NCBI GenBank assembly: GCA_003576765.1
Contig: QEVP01000028.1
Span: 1 to 54,347, forward strand
Reading direction: 5' to 3'
Length of the DNA stretch: 54,347 nt
Source: Pseudomonadota bacterium
GTDB lineage: Bacteria; Pseudomonadota; Alphaproteobacteria; Rhizobiales; Xanthobacteraceae
Shown here: in pieces, positions 25,099 through 34,334 of the stretch
Position numbering within the stretch: position 1 is the first letter of the stretch
How the letters are laid out: every line of letters starts with the position of its first letter
Position numbers and translations under genes: made by a program
The notes under the pieces: model-generated
What the model saw: the letters and a program-made list of their open reading frames with translations, nothing else
What the model was told of the DNA's origin: nothing
Databases searched by the model: none

Positions 25099-25746
25099 AT
25101 GCAGATGAACGACAGCCAACGGATTCCCGCGTCGCAGGACAAGGTGTGGGCCGCCCTCAACGATCCCGAGGTGTTGAAAGCCTGCATTCCCGGCTGTCAA
25201 ACCCTCGACATGACGGCACCGAATGAGATGATCTCAACGGTTGTCCTCAAGGTCGGCCCGGTGAAAGCGAGCTTCGGCGGCAAGGTGACGCTGTCGGAGA
25301 TCGATGCGCCGAACGGCTATCGGATTTCCGGCGAAGGCTCCGGTGGCGTCGCGGGATTCGCCAAAGGCGGGGCCGTCGTGCGGCTGGAGGCGGAAAGCGA
25401 TGATGTCACCATCCTGCACTACACCGTCGAAGCCCAGGTCGGCGGCAAGATCGCGCAACTCGGCGGCCGGCTGATCGATTCGACGGCCAAAAAACTCGCC
25501 AGCCAGTTCTTTGACTCCTTCGCGGAGAAAGTCTCCGGCGCGGCGGCTCAGCCCCGGCAAGAAGGCAAGGCGGGGTGGCTTGCAAAACTCACGGGCACCT
25601 CGGCGGTCATCGGCATTCTGATGATGGCCGGCACGAACTGGTGCTGCGTGTCCGGCATCCACCACGCGCAAGCGCTGCCGAACGTCATTTGCAGCCAGGC
25701 GCAGTCCGCCGCCGCTCATGAGTTGGGCGCGCCCGGTTCCGTCTGA
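25099..25746 (+). CDS. coxG: CoxG, membrane-anchoring SRPBCC protein
   Basis: 215-aa CoxG-family protein: an SRPBCC ligand-binding fold (MNDSQRIPASQDKVWAALNDPEVLKACIPGC; VGPVKASFGGKVTLSEIDAPNGYRISGEG; GGKIAQLGGRLIDSTAKKLASQFFDSF) followed by a short hydrophobic segment near the C-terminus (TSAVIGILMMAGTNWCCVSG). Oligotropha CoxG recruits CO dehydrogenase to the cytoplasmic membrane. Last recognisable cox gene here: no coxH, I or K follows, and the next gene is an alcohol dehydrogenase with its own promoter region. Confidence 0.93.
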   Translation: MQMNDSQRIPASQDKVWAALNDPEVLKACIPGCQTLDMTAPNEMISTVVLKVGPVKASFGGKVTLSEIDAPNGYRISGEGSGGVAGFAKGGAVVRLEAESDDVTILHYTVEAQVGGKIAQLGGRLIDSTAKKLASQFFDSFAEKVSGAAAQPRQEGKAGWLAKLTGTSAVIGILMMAGTNWCCVSGIHHAQALPNVICSQAQSAAAHELGAPGSV

Positions 25747-25831
25747 CCGGGCAGCCGATCCTGATAGCCGCCCCCTGCCCTCTCCGGCCTCGATAACTGG
25801 CCGTCACGGTTACGCGCCCTGACTGCGGCTG

Positions 25832-25845
25832 TTGCGATAGATCAA
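25832..25845 (+). promoter_or_regulatory. FixK2/FnrN-type box before the alcohol dehydrogenase gene
   Basis: TTGCGATAGATCAA is an exact match to TTG(A/C)-N6-(T/G)CAA, 58 bases before the start codon. It is closely similar to the box at 28013-28026 (both TTGCG...GATCAA). Confidence 0.65.
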
Positions 25846-25903
25846 GGCCGCAACGGACCGGTCATGGTTTGAATGAACGAGGGGGCGATGTCAGGAGGAC
25901 ACC

Positions 25904-26941
25904 ATGCGAGCGCTGGTCTATCTCGGTCCCGGGCAAAAAGCCGTCGAGGAACGCGACAAGCCCATCATCCAGTCGCCCGGAGATGCCGTCGTGAGAATCG
26001 TCAAGACGACGATCTGCGGCACCGACCTGCACATCCTCAAGGGTGACGTCCCCACCTGCACGCCGGGGCGCGTCCTCGGACACGAAGGGGTCGGCATCGT
26101 CGACTCCGTGGGGGCGGCGGTCACGGGCTTCAAGCCGGGCGACCGCGTCCTGATTTCCTGCATCTCGTCCTGCGGCAAGTGCGACTATTGCCGCCGTGGC
26201 ATGTACTCCCACTGCACCACCGGCGGATGGATTCTCGGAAACGAGATCGACGGCACGCAGGCCGAGTATGTCCGCACCCCGCACGCCGACACCAGCCTCT
26301 ATCGGATTCCCGATGGCATCGAGGAGGACGCGCTGGTCATGTTGAGCGACATCCTGCCCACCGGCTTCGAATGCGGCGTGCTGAACGGCAAGATCGCGCC
26401 CGGATCGACCGTCGCCATCGTCGGCTCGGGTCCCATTGGGCTAGCGGCGCTGCTGACGGCGCAGTTCTACTCTCCGGCGCAAATCATCATGATCGACCTC
26501 GACGACAATCGCCTTGAGGTGGCGCGCGCCTTCGGGGCCACCGACACTATCAACAGCACGAATGAAAAAGCAGCCGAAAAGGTGAAATCGCTGACCGGCG
26601 GCCTTGGCGTGGATACCGCCATCGAGGCCGTCGGGGTGCCGGACACGTTTGTGCTTTGTCAGAATATCGTCGCCGCCGGCGGCGTCATCGCCAACGTCGG
26701 TGTTCACGGCCACAAGGTCGATCTGCACCTCGAAAGGCTGTGGGCGCAGAACATTGCGATCACGACGCGGCTGGTCGATACCGTGACCACGCCGATGCTT
26801 CTGAAAACCGTACAGGCGAAAAAAATCGATCCGCTGCGGCTGATCACGCATCGCTTCAGCTTCGACCGGATCATGGACGCCTATCAGACCTTCACCGACG
26901 CGGCAAAAACCCGCGCGCTGAAAGTAATCATATCGGTCTAG
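25904..26941 (+). CDS. Zinc-dependent alcohol dehydrogenase (MDR family)
   Basis: 345-aa medium-chain dehydrogenase/reductase, NAD(P)-dependent. Catalytic zinc ligands are Cys38 (TTICGTDLHILKG) and His60-Glu61 (VLGHEGVGIV); structural zinc ligands are Cys90, Cys93, Cys96 and Cys104. The nucleotide-binding motif is VAIVGSGPIGLAALL. The substrate is not evident; the sequence resembles secondary-alcohol or butanediol-type enzymes. AGGAGG precedes the ATG. A FixK2-type box upstream suggests expression at low oxygen, where NADH disposal by alcohol formation would be useful (inference). It converges on glucokinase with only four bases between the stops. Confidence 0.9.
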   Translation: MRALVYLGPGQKAVEERDKPIIQSPGDAVVRIVKTTICGTDLHILKGDVPTCTPGRVLGHEGVGIVDSVGAAVTGFKPGDRVLISCISSCGKCDYCRRGMYSHCTTGGWILGNEIDGTQAEYVRTPHADTSLYRIPDGIEEDALVMLSDILPTGFECGVLNGKIAPGSTVAIVGSGPIGLAALLTAQFYSPAQIIMIDLDDNRLEVARAFGATDTINSTNEKAAEKVKSLTGGLGVDTAIEAVGVPDTFVLCQNIVAAGGVIANVGVHGHKVDLHLERLWAQNIAITTRLVDTVTTPMLLKTVQAKKIDPLRLITHRFSFDRIMDAYQTFTDAAKTRALKVIISV

Positions 26942-26945
26942 GCGG

Positions 26946-27914
26946 TCAGCGCTTGAACTCCTGCTCCGCCATCCGCTGCAATCCGATGAAGGCCGGATCG
27001 GGGTGCATGATCACGCAGGACGAGATGGCGGCGACGTAAGCACGGAAACGCCCCTTGGCTTCGAACCGCGCGCGGAACTGCGAGCCAGCCAGATACGTGC
27101 TGAGCCGGGGAGCAATGCCGCCGCCGATATAGACGCCGCCCCGCGCTCCGAACGTCAGCGCGACATTTCCGGCGACGGTGCCCAGCATGGCGCAGAACAT
27201 ATCGACAGCTTCCCGGCTGGTCGGACAGGTCCCGCGAAGCGCCGCCACGGTGATCTCGCCCGGATCGCGCGGAGGCACGGAAAGACCGTCGACGGCGGCA
27301 AGCGCCCGATAGAGATTGGCCAGCCCCGGCCCGGACAACACGCGCTCCACGGAGACGTGGCCGAAGCGCTCGCGCAAATGGGCGATGACGGCATCCTCGC
27401 GCGCATCGGCGCCCGGAAGCGTGGCGTGGCCCGCCTCCGTCGTGACGACGAAGAAATCGCCAGCGCGCGGCACAAGACAGGCCAGCCCGAGACCGGTTCC
27501 CGGCCCGAACACGACCGCGGGCGCATCTGCCACCTGCCCGCCCCCTCCGATCGCAAACAGATCGCGGGGCAAAAGATGCGGCAGCGACCATGCGACCGCC
27601 TCAAAATCGTTGACGACGCGCGCGCTTTGGAGACCGAACCTGTCTTTCAACCGGGCGGCATCGATGATCCAGCCGCTGTTCGTCAGCATGCTGCGATTGG
27701 CCGCGACGGCCCCCGCGACGGCGAACATGGCACCGGAGACCGGCGTTTCATCCCGGTGATGAGCGAGGAACGCGGCCAACGCCTCCTCGAAGTCCGGATA
27801 GCCGGCGACCGCCAATGTCTCGACCAGGCCGATCTCGCCGTCGGTAACGAGAGCGAAGCGGGCATTGGTGCCGCCGATGTCCCCCAGCACTGTGCGATTT
27901 GCAGAACCAGCCAT
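26946..27914 (-). CDS. glk: Glucokinase
   Basis: ROK-unrelated proteobacterial glucokinase (Glk family), phosphorylating glucose with ATP. The 322-aa product has the phosphate loop VLGDIGGTNARFAL near the N-terminus, VVNDFEAVAWSLP (catalytic Asp region), FGPGTGLGLACLV, TEAGHATLPG and GGVYIGGGIAPRL. Start ATG 27914 follows GAGGGGGG; a second in-frame ATG is at 27938. It is divergent from the yhiI-rbbA-yhhJ operon, with one FixK2-type box between them that could act on both. Confidence 0.9.
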   Translation of the reverse strand: MAGSANRTVLGDIGGTNARFALVTDGEIGLVETLAVAGYPDFEEALAAFLAHHRDETPVSGAMFAVAGAVAANRSMLTNSGWIIDAARLKDRFGLQSARVVNDFEAVAWSLPHLLPRDLFAIGGGGQVADAPAVVFGPGTGLGLACLVPRAGDFFVVTTEAGHATLPGADAREDAVIAHLRERFGHVSVERVLSGPGLANLYRALAAVDGLSVPPRDPGEITVAALRGTCPTSREAVDMFCAMLGTVAGNVALTFGARGGVYIGGGIAPRLSTYLAGSQFRARFEAKGRFRAYVAAISSCVIMHPDPAFIGLQRMAEQEFKR

Positions 27915-28012
27915 GACCCCCCTCGGCCCCCTCAACATGCGCGGCGCCGCCGCGTGACCTTGCGAGGCACATCCGGCAACGGCGAAGGTCTACGGTGTTT
28001 TATTGCCGCATG

Positions 28013-28026
28013 TTGCGTCAGATCAA
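28013..28026. promoter_or_regulatory. FixK2/FnrN-type box between glk and yhiI
   Basis: TTGCGTCAGATCAA is an exact match to TTG(A/C)-N6-(T/G)CAA. It lies 99 bases from the glk start and 118 from the yhiI start; a possible -10 for the plus strand is CTCTAA at 28046-28051, about 30 bases from the box centre. Confidence 0.6.
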
Positions 28027-28143
28027 CCCTGCCGGGCCGGCCAGCCTCTAAGGCAAATCCACGCGCGCCAGAGCGAAGGCTGTTTTCGATTGTGGCGGCT
28101 TCCGGGCCGCAGTTCATCCCTGCAATTCGAAGATACAAAACCC

Positions 28144-29214
28144 ATGGCCCAGTCGACCAGATGGATTATCCGGATTGCGATCGTTCTCCTGATCGCGGCG
28201 GCCGGCTATGCCGGCTGGCAGCGGTTCAAGCCGCAGTCGCTTCCCCCGAACATCGTCAGCGCGAACGGCCGTATCGAGGCCACCGAGATCGACATCGCGA
28301 CCAGGACGCCGGGCCGGGTGAAGGACATCCTGGTCAGCGAGGGTGATTTCGTCACTGCCGGTCAGACGCTGGTCGAGATGGATACCGAGGTTCTGCAGGC
28401 ACAGCGGCGCGAGGCCGAGGCGCAATGGCGCCGGGCCATGATCGGCATCGATACCGCCAAAACGCAGGTCGTGCAGCGCCGGGCCGAGCGGCAGGCGGCG
28501 CTCGCCGTGGTTGCGCAGCGCCGGGCCGAGCTGGACGCCGCCGAAAAGCGCTTCCAGCGCTCGAGCGAGCTTGCGCAGCGCGGTGCCACCTCGATCGAAA
28601 CGCTCGACAACGACCGCGCCCGCTTCGAGGGCGCCAAGGCCGCCGTGAGCGCCGCCGAAGCGCAGGTGGCCGCCGCGGATTCCACGATCAGCGCGGCCGA
28701 GTCCCAGGTCGTCAACGCCTCGGCGGCGGTCGAGGCGGCCAAGGCCACGACCGACCGCATCCAGGCCGAGATCGACGACAGCACGCTGAAATCGCCGCGC
28801 GACGGGCGCGTGCAGTTTCGCGTGGTCCAGCCCGGCGAGGTGATCGTCGCCGGCGGCCGGGTGCTCAACGTCATCGATCTCAGCGACGTTTACATGACCT
28901 TCTTCCTGCCGACCGAAGTGGCCGGACGGATTGCGATCGGAGCCGAGACACGGCTGGTGCTCGACGCCGCGCGCGAGGTCATCATCCCGGCGCGGGTCAC
29001 GTTCGTCGCCGACGTCGCGCAGTTCACGCCGAAGACGGTCGAGACCACCGAGGAACGGCAGAAGCTGATGTTCCGCATCAAGGCCAGGATCGACCCGGAC
29101 CTGCTCAGGAAGCACATCCGCCAGGTGAAGACCGGGCTGCCGGGGGTGGCCTATCTGCGGCTCGGTGCGGAAACGCCGTGGCCGGCGAACCTCGACGGCA
29201 AGCTGCTGCAATGA
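28144..29214 (+). CDS. yhiI: HlyD-family periplasmic adaptor (YhiI-like)
   Basis: 356-aa membrane-fusion protein, same size as E. coli YhiI (about 355). One N-terminal transmembrane anchor ([19 protein letters not shown]), a lipoyl-type half ([40 protein letters not shown]), a long alpha-helical hairpin rich in Ala, Glu, Arg and Gln (about residues 85-210), the second lipoyl half ([42 protein letters not shown]) and a beta-barrel domain. It links the inner-membrane ABC transporter to the periplasm or an outer-membrane channel. ATG 28144 was chosen because it directly precedes the anchor. The stop overlaps rbbA (ATGA). Confidence 0.9.
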   Translation: MAQSTRWIIRIAIVLLIAAAGYAGWQRFKPQSLPPNIVSANGRIEATEIDIATRTPGRVKDILVSEGDFVTAGQTLVEMDTEVLQAQRREAEAQWRRAMIGIDTAKTQVVQRRAERQAALAVVAQRRAELDAAEKRFQRSSELAQRGATSIETLDNDRARFEGAKAAVSAAEAQVAAADSTISAAESQVVNASAAVEAAKATTDRIQAEIDDSTLKSPRDGRVQFRVVQPGEVIVAGGRVLNVIDLSDVYMTFFLPTEVAGRIAIGAETRLVLDAAREVIIPARVTFVADVAQFTPKTVETTEERQKLMFRIKARIDPDLLRKHIRQVKTGLPGVAYLRLGAETPWPANLDGKLLQ

Positions 29215-31943
29215 CCGAGCGAGCGGCCGCGAGTGTGGTGGCACGTCTGCGCGACATCGGCCTGCAATACGGCAAGGCACGCGCGCTCGACGCCGTGACG
29301 CTCGATATCCCGGCAGGCCGCATCGTCGGGCTGATCGGGCCGGATGGCGTCGGCAAATCGAGCCTGCTGTCGCTCGTTGCCGGCGCCCGCGCGGTGCAGG
29401 AGGGCCGGATCGAAGTGCTCGGCGGCGACATGGCGGCCGCCGCCCATCGCCGCGCCGTCTGCCCGCGCATCGCCTACATGCCGCAGGGCCTTGGAAAGAA
29501 TCTCTATTCGACGCTCTCGGTATTCGAGAACATCGACTTCTTCGGCCGCCTGTTCGGCCAGCCGCGCGCCGAACGGGAGCGGCGCATCGCAACGCTCGTG
29601 ACGAAGACGGGGCTTGCCCCGTTCCTCGACCGTCCCGCCGGAAAACTGTCGGGCGGGATGAAGCAGAAGCTCGGACTGTGCTGCGCGCTGGTGCACGACC
29701 CCGACCTGATGATCCTCGACGAGCCGACGACGGGCATCGATCCCCTGTCCCGCCGGCAGTTCTGGGAACTGATCGACGATATCCGCGCAAGCCGGCCGGG
29801 CATGAGCGTGGTCGTCGCCACGGCCTACATCGAGGAGGCCGCCCGCTTCGATTGGCTGGTCGCGATGGATGGCGGCCGGGTGCTTTCGACCGGCACCGTG
29901 TCCGACCTGCTGTCGCACACGGGAACGGCCTCGCTCGAAGCCGCGTTCATTGCCCTCTTGCCGGAAGACAAGCGGCGCGGCCATCGGGCGGTCACCCTGC
30001 CGCCGCGGCCGGACGACGGCACCGCCATCGCCATCGAAGCGCAGGGCCTCACCATGCGCTTCGGCGATTTCGTCGCTGTCGATCACGTCAGCTTCCGCAT
30101 CCGCCAGGGCGAGATTTTTGGATTTCTCGGTTCCAACGGCTGCGGCAAGACCACGACCATGAAAATGCTGACCGGCCTGTTGCCGCCGAGCGAAGGCGAG
30201 GCATGGCTGTTCGGCCAGCGGGTGGACCCGCGCGATCTCGCGACCCGCAGCCGTGTCGGCTATATGTCGCAAGGGTTCTCGCTCTATTCCGAGCTGACGG
30301 TGCGGCAGAATCTGGAGCTGCATGCGCGGCTGTTCCACCTGCCGGCGGAGCGGATCGCATTCCGTATCGCCGAGGTGGCGCAGCGTTTCGAACTGACCGA
30401 TATCATCGACGACCTGCCGGGCGCGCTGCCGCTCGGGCAGCGTCAGCGGCTGTCGCTTGCGGTCGCGATGATCCACGCGCCGGCGGTCCTCATTCTCGAC
30501 GAGCCGACCTCGGGCGTCGATCCAACTGCGCGCGACAATTTCTGGCGAACGCTGATCGACCTGTCGCGGCGCGACGGTGTGACGATCTTCATTTCGACCC
30601 ACTTCATGAGCGAGGCGGAGCGCTGCGACCGCGTGTCGTTCATGCATGCCGGCCGGGTTCTCGTCAGCGATACGCCGGCCGCATTGATTGCAAGCCACGG
30701 CGCCGGGGACCTCGAAACCGCGTTCGTCCGCACCCTGGAACAGGCCATGGAGCAAGCCCCTGCCGATCCGGCTCCGACGCGCGGTGCATCGCCGACGCTG
30801 CCTCCCCAAGCGGAGCACCGCTCTTCAGTCATCCGCGCTTTCGATCCACAGCGGATGTTCAGCTATGCCCGGCGCGAAGCGCTCGAACTGTGGCGCGATC
30901 CGATCCGCGCCACGCTGGCGCTGGTCGGCAGCGCCGTCCTGATGGTCATCATGGCCTACGGCATCAGCATGGACGTCGAGGATCTGTCGTTTGCGGTGCT
31001 GGATCGCGACCAGACCACCACAAGCCAGAACTATGTTTTCAACCTGACCGGCTCCCGCTACTTCACGGAACGGCCGCCGATCACCGACTATAGCGACCTC
31101 GACCGCCGGATGCGGTCCGGCGAACTGACACTGGCGCTGGAAATCCCTCCCGGCTTCGGCCGCGACGTCGCGAGGAATCGGCAGGTCGAGATCGGCGCAT
31201 GGTTCGATGGCGCGATGCCGATGCGGGCCGAAACGGTACAAGGCTACGTCCAGGCTCTGCATGCGCAATGGCTGAACAGCGCAAGCAGCGCGACGAGCCC
31301 GGCCCAGGTCGTGATCCGCTACCGCTACAATCCCGACGTCAAAAGCCTGGTAGCGATGGTGCCCGGCGTCATGCCGCTGTTGCTGCTGCTCATTCCGGCC
31401 ATGCTGACGGCGCTCAGCATCGTGCGGGAAAAGGAGCTTGGCACGATCGTCAATTTCTATGTGACGCCGACCTCGCGGCTCGAGTTTCTGCTCGGCAAGC
31501 AGCTTCCCTATGTGGTGCTCGCGCTGTTCAACTTTCTGCTGCTGGCGTGCCTCGCCGTCATGCTGTTCGGGGTGCCGCTGAAGGGAAGCCTGCCGGCGCT
31601 TCTTGTCGGAGGGTTGCTGTACGTCATCGCCGCCACCGCGATGGGACTGTTGATGTCGTCGTTCATGCGCAGCCAGGTCGCCGCCATTTTTGGCACGTCG
31701 ATCGCGACCATGATCCCCGCTGCGCAGTATTCGGGGATGATCGACCCGGTATCCTCCCTCAAGGGCCTCGGCGCGCTGATCGGGCAAATCTACCCGACGA
31801 CGCATTTCGTGACGATCGCGCGCGGCACGTTCTCCAAGGCTCTGGGGTTCGGCGACATGCAGGCATCGTTCGTGCCGCTGGTGCTGGCGATCCCGGTCCT
31901 GATCGGTCTTTGCGTGATGTTCCTGAAAAAGCAGGAGACGTGA
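29211..31943 (+). CDS. rbbA: RbbA-type double ATPase fused to ABC-2 permease
   Basis: 910 aa, same architecture and length as E. coli RbbA (911). NBD1: Walker [10 protein letters not shown] (43-51), signature LSGGM (146-150), Walker [17 protein letters not shown]2: Walker [10 protein letters not shown] (307-315), a degenerate signature LPLGQ (406-410) in place of LSGGQ, and Walker [13 protein letters not shown]. From about residue 540 an ABC-2 permease follows, with one helix, a large periplasmic loop and five C-terminal helices. E. coli RbbA is a ribosome-associated ATPase linked to EF3-like function; the permease part and the HlyD partner argue for efflux. It is coupled to yhiI by overlap and to yhhJ by three bases. 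Confidence 0.88.
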   Translation: MTERAAASVVARLRDIGLQYGKARALDAVTLDIPAGRIVGLIGPDGVGKSSLLSLVAGARAVQEGRIEVLGGDMAAAAHRRAVCPRIAYMPQGLGKNLYSTLSVFENIDFFGRLFGQPRAERERRIATLVTKTGLAPFLDRPAGKLSGGMKQKLGLCCALVHDPDLMILDEPTTGIDPLSRRQFWELIDDIRASRPGMSVVVATAYIEEAARFDWLVAMDGGRVLSTGTVSDLLSHTGTASLEAAFIALLPEDKRRGHRAVTLPPRPDDGTAIAIEAQGLTMRFGDFVAVDHVSFRIRQGEIFGFLGSNGCGKTTTMKMLTGLLPPSEGEAWLFGQRVDPRDLATRSRVGYMSQGFSLYSELTVRQNLELHARLFHLPAERIAFRIAEVAQRFELTDIIDDLPGALPLGQRQRLSLAVAMIHAPAVLILDEPTSGVDPTARDNFWRTLIDLSRRDGVTIFISTHFMSEAERCDRVSFMHAGRVLVSDTPAALIASHGAGDLETAFVRTLEQAMEQAPADPAPTRGASPTLPPQAEHRSSVIRAFDPQRMFSYARREALELWRDPIRATLALVGSAVLMVIMAYGISMDVEDLSFAVLDRDQTTTSQNYVFNLTGSRYFTERPPITDYSDLDRRMRSGELTLALEIPPGFGRDVARNRQVEIGAWFDGAMPMRAETVQGYVQALHAQWLNSASSATSPAQVVIRYRYNPDVKSLVAMVPGVMPLLLLLIPAMLTALSIVREKELGTIVNFYVTPTSRLEFLLGKQLPYVVLALFNFLLLACLAVMLFGVPLKGSLPALLVGGLLYVIAATAMGLLMSSFMRSQVAAIFGTSIATMIPAAQYSGMIDPVSSLKGLGALIGQIYPTTHFVTIARGTFSKALGFGDMQASFVPLVLAIPVLIGLCVMFLKKQET

Positions 31944-31946
31944 GCG

Positions 31947-33068
31947 ATGCACATCGCCAACATCGCAAATCTCGGCGTCAAGGAGCTGCGCAGCCTGCTG
32001 CGCGACCCCCTGATGATGGTGCTGATCAGCTTTGCCTTTACGGTCGCGGTCTACACCGCCGCGACCGCCATGCCCGAAACGCTCAACAGGACGCCGATCG
32101 ATATCGTCGATGAGGATCAATCCGCCCTGTCCGCGCGCATCGCAAGCGCATTCTATCCGCCCTATTTCATCTCGCCGGTGCTGACCACGCTGCAGGATAT
32201 GGACAGGCGGATGGACGCGGGCCTCACGACCTTCTCCCTCGACATCCCGCCGAATTTCCAGCGCGACGTGCTTGCCGGCCGCAGCCCGGACATCCAGCTC
32301 AACGTCGACGCGACCCGCATGAGTCAGGCGTTCACCGGCGGCGGGTATGTGCAAGCCATCGTTGCCGGTGAGGTCGCCGCATTCGTGCAGCGCTATCGCG
32401 GCAATGCCGCAGCACCTGTCGATCTGACGCTACGCGCGCGGTTCAACCCGACCTTGAGCAAGGGCTGGTTCGGCGCCATCAACGAGGTGATCAACAACGT
32501 CACCATGCTGTCGATCATCCTGACGGGCGCGGCGCTCATTCGCGAGCGCGAGCACGGCACGATCGAACACCTGCTGGTGATGCCGGTGACGCCGTTCGAG
32601 ATCATGGCCGGCAAGATCTGGGCGATGGGCCTGGTCGTGCTCTGCGCCACCGCCTTCGCCCTGATCGCCGTCGTGCAGGGACTGCTCGCGGTGCCTGTTC
32701 ACGGCTCGGTCGCGCTGTTCCTCACCGGCGCGGCGCTGCACCTGTTCGCGATGACGTCGATGGGCATCTTTCTCGCCACTATGACGCGCTCGATGCCGCA
32801 ATTCGCCCTGCTCGTCATTCTGGTCATTCTGCCGCTGGAAATGCTGTCGGGCGGCGCCACGCCGCGCGAAAGCATGCCGCAGCTCGTTCAGACCATCATG
32901 CTGGCCGCGCCGACGACACACTACGTCACGCTCGCCCAGGCCATCCTCTTTCGTGGCGCGGGCCTCGACGTCGTGTGGCCGCAGTTCGTCGCCATTGCCG
33001 CCATCGGCACGGCCCTGTTCGGCCTCGCCTTGCTGCGATTCCGGCAGGCGATCTCCGAGATGGGCTAA
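31947..33068 (+). CDS. yhhJ: ABC-2 type permease YhhJ-like
   Basis: 373-aa inner-membrane permease, matching E. coli YhhJ (about 375). N-terminal helix (LMMVLISFAFTVAVYTAATAM), a periplasmic domain of roughly 140 residues, then five or six helices including MLSIILTGAALIREREHGTIEHLLVMPVTPFEIMAGKIWAM, the ABC-2 signature. It would pair with the permease half of RbbA to form a heterodimeric exporter. It is the last gene of the operon; its stop overlaps by four bases the stop of a truncated SEL1 gene on the other strand, which marks a rearrangement point. Confidence 0.9.
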   Translation: MHIANIANLGVKELRSLLRDPLMMVLISFAFTVAVYTAATAMPETLNRTPIDIVDEDQSALSARIASAFYPPYFISPVLTTLQDMDRRMDAGLTTFSLDIPPNFQRDVLAGRSPDIQLNVDATRMSQAFTGGGYVQAIVAGEVAAFVQRYRGNAAAPVDLTLRARFNPTLSKGWFGAINEVINNVTMLSIILTGAALIREREHGTIEHLLVMPVTPFEIMAGKIWAMGLVVLCATAFALIAVVQGLLAVPVHGSVALFLTGAALHLFAMTSMGIFLATMTRSMPQFALLVILVILPLEMLSGGATPRESMPQLVQTIMLAAPTTHYVTLAQAILFRGAGLDVVWPQFVAIAAIGTALFGLALLRFRQAISEMG

Positions 33069-33187
33069 TGGTCCGGTTCGCCATCGCGCCCGGCCGCGTA
33101 CATCAGGCCGAGGTCGAACAGCGTGTCGGCGTCAGCCTGCGGCTGGAGCGTGGTCTGGTGATCGGCTTGTCCCTGCGTCATCATCAT
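33065..33187 (-). pseudogene. Truncated SEL1-repeat protein gene
   Basis: A ribosome binding site (AGGGGA) and ATG lead into 40 codons ending with DADTLFDLGLMYAAGRDGEPDH. The segment LFDLGLMYAAGRD is the beginning of a SEL1/TPR-like repeat, which in rhizobial relatives continues with AAHKWFNIAA; here a TAG interrupts it exactly at the yhhJ stop. It looks like the 5' part of a gene whose remainder was lost when the yhiI-rbbA-yhhJ segment was joined here. Three tandem ATG codons (33187, 33184, 33181) are possible starts. Confidence 0.55.
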
Positions 33188-34334
33188 GATCGGTCCCCTG
33201 TCCCAGCGCCTGCCGGCGCTGTCATCACGGTCCCGGCGCCGCGTGCGGCTCCTGTCCGGGTCTCCGTTTTTTGCCTTCCCCTCCGCCGGTTGTTTCCCGA
33301 AACGCCCCTTCGTCGGAGGTCTCTTTCGGGCCGGCGTGATGGGGTGATCATGACCGCTCAACTTTGAATGGCAGTTTAAGCATCGCAATGAACGAGGTGT
33401 GAACGGGGCATGCCAAATGAATTGCAAACGAGCCCAAAACCCTTGCGCCATCGGCACTTCTTGAAAACGGTGCAATTCGGTTTACCGTGCCGGATGACGG
33501 CGCGATAACCATTCCCGCGAAACCGCCGCCAGCCGGGTTCGGGCAGGGCCGTGTGGCGGCGCGAAGGGCGGAAGCGCCACCGCAGCCATTCGTCAATCCG
33601 GCGCGATGCTCGCCGGGCCTGCTCTGCCCGGGGCGGCAGGTGGGCTGATGAAGGGGCTGGGCGGAGGATGGCCGAGGCAGGCCAGATCCAAACACGAGAC
33701 GGGTCAAAAACAAGAGGCCAGAGCGCCGCCACCCTACCCTCCCCCCCCCCCCCCCCCCCCCCCGCAAGCGGGGAGGGATAAAGGGAGGGAGTGGATGGCT
33801 GGGACGAAAGGGCGTTCACGCCCGTCTCCGACGGGCTATGCCCGGCCATGACGGCGTTTCAATATGATCGGGGGAGACTCTAAAAACAAAACGAGGGTGT
33901 CGGTGATCACGTCAGGGTCAAAACCCGGGCCCGAAGGCCGGCAGGTTGCGGATCCATCTCCGCGCGACTGACGAGAGCCACCGCCCCCGTCGCCAGACCG
34001 GCACGCGAGGAGCGCGCTCCCCGCACGGCCGCTGGCCGCCTGACCTGATGTCTCGCCGACACCCTCTTCGTCCGCTCGCCGCCGACGTCGCCCTGCCGTG
34101 AAGGCCGGGCCATCCTTGCGGTGGTCAAGACGTTGCCGATAGCGCGTGGTCGGCAATTCCACCGGGCGTCCCTCGGCTCGCACAAGGCGCGAAGCCGGGC
34201 AGGCCACCCTCGTCCATCGAACGCACGGTTCCGGTCGAGCCAGTCCGCATGTTGCAGCGATTGGCCCGGGGTGCCATTGCCGGCCGCCATGCTCGGCGGC
34301 GGCCGCATTCTGGCGACCATGCGCCCGCCGTGAC
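33188..34334. other. 1.1-kb gene-poor, repeat-rich stretch
   Basis: No gene is supported. Open frames exist on both strands (e.g. minus 33907-34320 and 33836-34378) but overlap one another, are rich in Arg, Pro and Ala, and have no recognisable domain. The stretch contains an extreme C homopolymer (33742-33763), flanked by CCCTACCC and GGGGAGGG blocks that can pair, and GC-rich palindromic motifs near 33825-33850 of the kind dispersed in rhizobial genomes. It may be decayed coding DNA. Confidence 0.5.
33742..33763. repeat. 22-base C homopolymer tract
   Basis: An uninterrupted run of 22 C residues follows CACCCTACCCT and precedes GCAAGCGGGGAGGGATAAAGGGAGGGA. The flanks can pair with the run, giving a C/G-rich hairpin or G-quadruplex on the minus strand. 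Such a run is prone to slippage and its length may also be affected by sequencing. Confidence 0.9.
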
